From Actinomycetales bacterium (lineage in GTDB: Bacteria; Actinomycetota; Actinomycetes; Actinomycetales; Cellulomonadaceae): a stretch of DNA of 10,115 nucleotides. The stretch spans positions 1-10,115 of the forward strand of contig JAATES010000113.1 of the NCBI GenBank assembly GCA_015655615.1. Reading direction: 5' to 3'. A program made the position numbers and the translations under genes. Under the pieces are notes generated by a model that did no database searches, was not told where the DNA came from, and saw only the letters and a program-made list of their open reading frames with translations. This document shows, piece by piece, positions 6,871 through 10,115 of this stretch (positions are counted from its first letter, which is position 1; each line of letters begins with the position of its first letter).

Positions 6871-7611
6871 ATGAAGCACTTCGTGATGTCTGGCGTGCTG
6901 CGCCGCGGGGCGGCCGTACTGGCCGCGACCGGTGTGTTATTCGTCGTCGCGTCGGGGGCGGCGCTCCCGTCCTCGGCGCATGACAGCCTGCTGTCCAGCG
7001 ATCCGGCTGACGGCGACACCGTGAAGGAGGCACCGGAGGAGATCACGCTGACCTTCTCCGGAAAGCTGATCGACACAGGGGCCGCCTTGGAGATCGAGGA
7101 CGCGTCCGGCGACACAGTGGCGACCGACGAGCCCACAGTGAAGGGCGCGTCGCTTGGCGCCCAGCTGACGGGGAGCATGCCCAACGGGACCTTCACGGTC
7201 GCCTGGCGCGTGGTCTCCGAGGACGGGCATCCGATCAGCGGTGACTTCACGTTCAAGGTCAAGGACCCTGACGCAGCTGAGACGCCCAGCGATCCGGCGA
7301 GCCTCAGCGATCCGGCGAGCCCCAGCGATCCTGCGAGCCCCAGCGATCCGGCTGCGGCCAGCAGCCCGGCGACGGCCAGCGCCTCTGGTGCGGCCAGTAG
7401 CCCGGCCACGGCACCGTCGAGCGCGGCGACGAGTCCGTCGGATGCTGCGGGTACCTCGGACTCGACCGTGGCCGTCGCCGGGCAGGACTCGTCCGGCACC
7501 ACGGGCAGCAGAGTGCTCTGGGGTGTGGGCGGGGCGGTCATCGCGCTCGGGATAGTGGGAGTAGTCATGGTGTTCATCCGCAGGCGGCGTGCGCGTCATG
7601 ACCATGCCTGA
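6871..7611 (+). CDS. copC: CopC-domain copper-binding protein with stalk and C-terminal membrane anchor
   Basis: CopC proteins bind Cu(II) outside the cytoplasmic membrane, often supplying the CopD importer. The precursor is 246 residues. A signal peptide ends at SSA36, so His37 would be the mature N-terminus, the usual amino-terminal Cu(II) ligand. The CopC beta-domain runs to about residue 130 (SSDPADGDTV, ITLTFSGKL, FTVAWRVVSEDGHPISGDF). Asp118 and His120 in EDGH supply the remaining expected ligands; the Met-rich Cu(I) site of Pseudomonas CopC is absent. Residues 131-212 form a Ser/Pro/Ala/Thr-rich stalk, then one membrane helix (215-236) and the basic tail RRRRARHDHA. ATG 6871 has AAGGAGA (6857-6863) at good spacing; the earlier in-frame ATG at 6724 lies in non-family sequence with no signal peptide. 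No copD gene is in the window. The PCuAC gene follows after 35 bases. Confidence 0.92.
   Translation: MKHFVMSGVLRRGAAVLAATGVLFVVASGAALPSSAHDSLLSSDPADGDTVKEAPEEITLTFSGKLIDTGAALEIEDASGDTVATDEPTVKGASLGAQLTGSMPNGTFTVAWRVVSEDGHPISGDFTFKVKDPDAAETPSDPASLSDPASPSDPASPSDPAAASSPATASASGAASSPATAPSSAATSPSDAAGTSDSTVAVAGQDSSGTTGSRVLWGVGGAVIALGIVGVVMVFIRRRRARHDHA
7288..7359 (+). repeat. 18-base tandem repeat in the copC stalk
   Basis: Four 18-base units start at 7288, 7306, 7324 and 7342. The first three differ by only one or two bases around AGCGATCCGGCGAGCC, and the fourth diverges in its second half. They encode SDPASL, SDPASP, SDPASP and SDPAAA in the linker between the CopC domain and the membrane helix. 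Near-identity at the DNA level suggests recent slippage expansion, so stalk length may differ between strains. Confidence 0.85.
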
Positions 7612-7621
7612 CGGGTGCGCC

Positions 7622-7645
7622 TCTCGCTGACGAGAAAGGCTTCTC
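7622..7645 (+). promoter_or_regulatory. Two mutually exclusive small hairpins over the PCuAC ribosome site
   Basis: TCTCG (7622-7626) pairs with CGAGA (7631-7635) around the loop CTGA. Alternatively GAGAA (7632-7636) pairs with TTCTC (7641-7645) around AGGC. The second fold includes part of the ribosome site AAAGG (7635-7639). The stems are only 5 bp each, so any control of translation is speculative. Confidence 0.25.
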
Positions 7646-7646
7646 C

Positions 7647-8291
7647 ATGTGTGACAGCACCATCCCGGTGGCCCAGGCCGTCCGGGTCACCAGTCATGCC
7701 CGATTGACGATCCGGACCGTAGCAGCGGTCTCCCTGGCGGCAGGTCTTCTGGCGGGGGCGAGCGGCTGCGCCACCGACAGCAGCACTGGCCTGCCCGCGC
7801 CCTCGAGCACCAGCGCCTCCGCCACCACGGCGGCTTCACAGGTGACGGTGTCGGGAACCTGGTTCAAAGCTGCCAAGAAGGCGGACATGTCCGCCGGATT
7901 CGCAGTGATCAGGAACGACGGGACTCAGCCGGTCGTGATCGTCTCGGCTGCCAGCGCGGTCTCGGACATGATGCAACTGCACGAGACCGTGGCCGACGAC
8001 TCGGGAACGATGACGATGCGTAAGAAGGAGGGTGGCTTCGAGATCCCGGCGGGCGGCGAGCTGACATTGGAACCCGGCGGAAACCATGTGATGTTCATGG
8101 GGCTGAACCAGGATGTCGCGGCAGGTTCTGACGTCCCGCTCACTCTCACGTTCTCCGACGGCTCGTCGGTCGATCTGTCCTTGGTCGCCAAGGACTACAC
8201 CGGGGCGAACGAGCAGTACGACGACTCTGCCGGTGAGGCGTCCGGCGATGCCTCGGCGGGTGCCGAGATGGACATGGGCGGCGATCAGTAG
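7647..8291 (+). CDS. PCuAC-type copper chaperone lipoprotein
   Basis: PCuAC (DUF461) proteins are extracytoplasmic Cu(I)/Cu(II) chaperones that deliver copper to cytochrome oxidase or other extracellular copper enzymes. The protein is 214 residues. The signal peptide ends in LLAGASGC with Cys41 as probable lipidation site, followed by a Ser/Thr/Ala-rich linker to about residue 64. The chaperone domain (about 65-185) has MMQLHETV with His112, Met122 and Met124 in TMTMRKKEGG, FEIPAGGELTLEPGG, and His147/Met149 in HVMFMGL. This matches the family His-Met...Met...His-x-Met copper site. The C-terminus (GAEMDMGGDQ) is acidic with two further Met residues. ATG 7647 has AAAGG eight bases upstream. 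The TAG stop shares one base with the GTG start of the peroxidase gene, so the two products are probably made together. It resembles Streptomyces ECuC in type and context. Confidence 0.92.
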   Translation: MCDSTIPVAQAVRVTSHARLTIRTVAAVSLAAGLLAGASGCATDSSTGLPAPSSTSASATTAASQVTVSGTWFKAAKKADMSAGFAVIRNDGTQPVVIVSAASAVSDMMQLHETVADDSGTMTMRKKEGGFEIPAGGELTLEPGGNHVMFMGLNQDVAAGSDVPLTLTFSDGSSVDLSLVAKDYTGANEQYDDSAGEASGDASAGAEMDMGGDQ

Positions 8292-9568
8292 TGGCGGCGG
8301 AGGACCCGGCTGACGCGTCGCGGTTCTCCCTGAGCCGGCGGCAGCTCCTCCTCGGAGGGGCTGCCGCCGGCCTGGGGGCTGCCGCGGGCATAGGGGTCGG
8401 CGACATCGTTCAAGGCCGGGCTGGATCGGGGGTCTCCCAGATGATCCCCGGAAGGCCGACCCCGACGGCTGCGACCGGTGCACTGGAGTCCGGAGTCGGC
8501 CTGGTCGGTGCGCGGACCGTGGACTTCCACGGACTCCACCAGGCGGGGGTGGCCGTCGTGCCCCAGGCCCATTCCGTCTTCCTCGCATGGGACCTGCGCC
8601 CGGAGATCGACCGTGATGGCCTGGTCAGGATGATGGGAATCCTGACCGATGACGCCCGGCGGCTGACGCAGGGCACAGCGGCGCTGGCCGACTCCGAGCC
8701 GGAGATGGCGGGCCTCCCGGCCCGGATGACCGTGACCTTCGGCTTCGGCGCGGAACTCGTCCGGCGCGGCGCAGGTGAATCGGCGGTGCCTTCTTGGCTC
8801 GGACCGCTGCCGGCCTTCGGCATCGACCGGCTCGATGAGGCCTGGTGCGGCGGCGACCTGCTGGTCGAGGTCGCAGCCGACGATCCGACCACGGTCGCCC
8901 ATGGGGTGAGGATGATGGCCAAGGATCTGCGGAGCTTCGCGGTGCAGCGGTGGCGCCAGGACGGCTTCCGGCAGGCGGCGGGTGCGCGGCCGGAAGGCGC
9001 CAGCATGCGCAATCTGTTCGGTCAGGTCGACGGGACGGTCAACCTGGTGCCGGGGACGGCCGACTTCGATTCCCTGGCGTACGCGGCGGAAGGCTGGCTG
9101 GCGGGCGGGAGCTCGTTCGTCCTCCGGCGCATCCGCATGGATCTCGACAAGTGGGACAAACTCGACCGGTCCGGCCGGGAGCAGTCGGTGGGACGCACGC
9201 TCAGCAACGGTGCTCCGCTCACCGGCAGCGCCGAGCAGGATGAGCCTGACTTCACCGCGACCACAGCCGTGGGGTTCCCCGTGATCCCGGAGTTCTCACA
9301 TATGCGTCGGGCTCGGTCTGAGGATCGGTCGCAGCGGATTCTGCGTCGTGGCTACAACTATGAGCAGCTCACCGACGGCGCTGTGGAGTCGGGGCTGCTC
9401 TTCGGCTCATACCAGGCAGACGTCACGGCACAGTTCGTGCCCTTGCAGCGGCGGCTCGATGAACTCGACCTGCTCAACGAGTGGACCACGCCCGTCGGGT
9501 CTGCGGTCTTCGCCATCCCGCCGGGGTGCGGCGACGACGGTTTTGTGGGGGAGACCCTGCTGGGGTGA
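8291..9568 (+). CDS. Tat-exported DyP-type heme peroxidase (DtpA/EfeB-like)
   Basis: DyP-type peroxidases use heme and hydrogen peroxide to oxidise dyes, phenols or metal-linked substrates. The protein is 425 residues. It opens with a Tat signal, [11 protein letters not shown] (Arg16, Arg17), followed by an Ala/Gly-rich hydrophobic stretch, so it is exported folded with heme. The family motif GxxDG is GQVDG with catalytic Asp247. His337 in FSHMRRA is the expected proximal heme ligand, and RILRRGYNY (about 349-357) holds the expected distal Arg. [19 protein letters not shown] is the typical C-terminal block. The GTG start follows from the TAGTG overlap with the PCuAC stop and the position of the Tat motif; no strong ribosome site is seen. 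No efeU or efeO is nearby, so an iron-uptake EfeB role is less likely than a copper-linked role like Streptomyces DtpA. No GlxA-type copper oxidase is in the window. Confidence 0.92.
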   Translation: MAAEDPADASRFSLSRRQLLLGGAAAGLGAAAGIGVGDIVQGRAGSGVSQMIPGRPTPTAATGALESGVGLVGARTVDFHGLHQAGVAVVPQAHSVFLAWDLRPEIDRDGLVRMMGILTDDARRLTQGTAALADSEPEMAGLPARMTVTFGFGAELVRRGAGESAVPSWLGPLPAFGIDRLDEAWCGGDLLVEVAADDPTTVAHGVRMMAKDLRSFAVQRWRQDGFRQAAGARPEGASMRNLFGQVDGTVNLVPGTADFDSLAYAAEGWLAGGSSFVLRRIRMDLDKWDKLDRSGREQSVGRTLSNGAPLTGSAEQDEPDFTATTAVGFPVIPEFSHMRRARSEDRSQRILRRGYNYEQLTDGAVESGLLFGSYQADVTAQFVPLQRRLDELDLLNEWTTPVGSAVFAIPPGCGDDGFVGETLLG

Positions 9569-9609
9569 GGGATCGGCTCTCACGCCGGTGGCGAACAAGA
9601 GCCGATCTC
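9569..9609 (+). terminator. Terminator-like inverted repeat after the DyP gene
   Basis: GATCGGCTCT (9571-9580) and AGAGCCGATC (9598-9607) are perfect 10-bp inverted repeats, extended by a G-T and a G-C pair to 9569/9609. The start lies one base after the DyP stop. The 17-base loop contains its own 4-bp stem (CGCC 9583-9586 with GGCG 9590-9593). No T-run follows. It probably ends the copper transcript and insulates clpC. Confidence 0.6.
9583..9596. promoter_or_regulatory. Candidate ClgR operator upstream of clpC
   Basis: Read on the minus strand, 9596-9583 is GTTCGC-CACCG-GCG. This matches exactly the GTTCGC-N5-GCG motif reported for Streptomyces ClgR, as I recall it, and fits most of the corynebacterial consensus. 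ClgR activates clpC and clpP genes in actinomycetes. The site is centred about 113 bases before the clpC ATG and about 22 bases before the best -35 position. The core is also part of the terminator loop, so symmetry alone could create it. Confidence 0.5.
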
Positions 9610-9611
9610 GG

Positions 9612-9640
9612 ATGTCTCTGCGGGCTCAGGCCGTTAGAGT
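9612..9640 (+). promoter_or_regulatory. Possible clpC promoter
   Basis: TAGAGT at 9635-9640 fits a TANNNT -10 element. At 17 bases upstream, ATGTCT (9612-9617) matches TTGACA at only three of six positions, as might be expected of an activator-dependent promoter. A start near 9647 would give a leader of about 55 bases before the ATG. Confidence 0.3.
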
Positions 9641-9701
9641 CGGTGCGATCAGGCGCAGCTTTCCCGTTGCGGCGTCTGTCCGCACCGGAAGGAGCGCCGC
9701 C

Positions 9702-10115
9702 ATGTTCGAGAGATTCACTGACCGAGCCCGCAGAGTGGTCGTCCTCGCCCAAGAAGAGGCGCGGATGCTCAATCACAACTACATCGGGACCGAGCACATC
9801 CTGCTCGGCCTGATCCACGAGGGCGAGGGTGTCGCCGCCAAGGCCCTGGAGTCCCTGGGGATCTCCCTGGATGCCGTGCGCAGCCAGGTCACCGAGATCA
9901 TCGGAGAAGGCCAGCAGGCGCCCAGCGGGCACATCCCGTTCACGCCGCGCGCCAAGAAGGTCCTCGAGCTCAGCCTGCGCGAGGCGCTGCAGTTGGGCCA
10001 CAACTACATCGGGACCGAGCACATCCTGCTGGGGCTGATCCGCGAGGGGGAGGGTGTCGCCGCGCAGGTGCTCACCAAGCTCGGCGCGGACCTCAACCGG
10101 GTGCGTCAGCAGGTC
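9702..10115 (+). CDS. clpC: ATP-dependent Clp protease ATPase subunit ClpC, N-terminal part, cut by the window edge
   Basis: ClpC is the Hsp100 unfoldase that feeds proteins to ClpP. The 138 codons present encode [20 protein letters not shown] and the two Clp_N repeats at about 15-65 and 90-138. Each repeat carries [21 protein letters not shown], with [16 protein letters not shown] between them. This is close to textbook actinobacterial ClpC; ClpA and ClpB differ at these positions. The Walker motifs and C-terminal ClpP-binding loop are beyond the right edge. ATG 9702 has GGAAGGAG (9687-9694) seven bases upstream, an excellent ribosome site. The frame is open to the last base. A ClgR-like site and a weak promoter lie upstream, consistent with proteolysis control of this gene. 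Confidence 0.97.
   Translation, partial: MFERFTDRARRVVVLAQEEARMLNHNYIGTEHILLGLIHEGEGVAAKALESLGISLDAVRSQVTEIIGEGQQAPSGHIPFTPRAKKVLELSLREALQLGHNYIGTEHILLGLIREGEGVAAQVLTKLGADLNRVRQQV
9774..10030 (+). repeat. Exact 32-base direct repeat inside the two ClpC N-terminal repeats
   Basis: Positions 9774-9805 and 9999-10030 are identical over 32 bases, 75 codons apart and in the same frame. Both encode [10 protein letters not shown] plus the next Leu codon start. The protein duplication is ancient and universal in ClpC, so exact identity at third codon positions may reflect strong codon bias or local conversion between the copies. Confidence 0.85.

Noticed and set aside
6150..7577. 475-codon minus-strand open frame opposite the His/Met-rich gene and copC
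   Set aside because: It has no recognisable domain, and its Ser/Ala/Gly repeats mirror the copC stalk; it covers two supported genes and is a high-GC shadow.
8291..9568. EfeB of a ferrous iron uptake operon
   Set aside because: The heme peroxidase motifs fit, but no efeU or efeO is adjacent and the coupled gene is a copper chaperone.

Overview
The window is GC-rich (close to 70% by eye), with short intergenic gaps, ATGA start/stop overlaps and a mycothiol biosynthesis gene. Together these point to an actinomycete. The mshD-ppk pairing and the general protein style suggest Micrococcales, but the genus cannot be fixed from the sequence. There are nine genes, two of them cut by the window ends, and no tRNA, rRNA, CRISPR array or insertion sequence.

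Left part, minus strand (1-3466): reading in the direction of transcription, there is a membrane-anchored alpha/beta-hydrolase esterase, a strong hairpin, the mycothiol synthase gene mshD, and polyphosphate kinase ppk, which overlaps mshD by ATGA. ppk runs off the left edge and carries an apparent frameshift near position 226. The catalytic part continues in another frame, so this is either a recent lesion or a sequence error.

Middle part, plus strand (3549-6007): diverging from the esterase is a membrane aminoacyl-lipid synthase of the MprF/DUF2156 type without a full flippase domain. A nine-segment DMT/EamA-like membrane protein overlaps it by ATGA. Esterase, synthase and transporter look like a compact make/flip/remove module for aminoacylated membrane lipids. 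This is the most interesting system here, but its assembly into one pathway is inference.

Right part, plus strand (6018-9568): a copper-handling group made of a His/Met-rich membrane protein, CopC with an added Ser/Pro/Ala stalk and membrane anchor, a PCuAC-type copper chaperone lipoprotein, and a Tat-exported DyP-type heme peroxidase whose GTG start overlaps the PCuAC stop. A hairpin after the His/Met-rich gene probably separates it from copC. The PCuAC/DyP pairing recalls the Streptomyces ECuC/DtpA locus.

Right edge (9569-10115): a terminator-like inverted repeat, a good match to a ClgR operator lying within its loop, a weak -10 element, and the first 138 codons of clpC.
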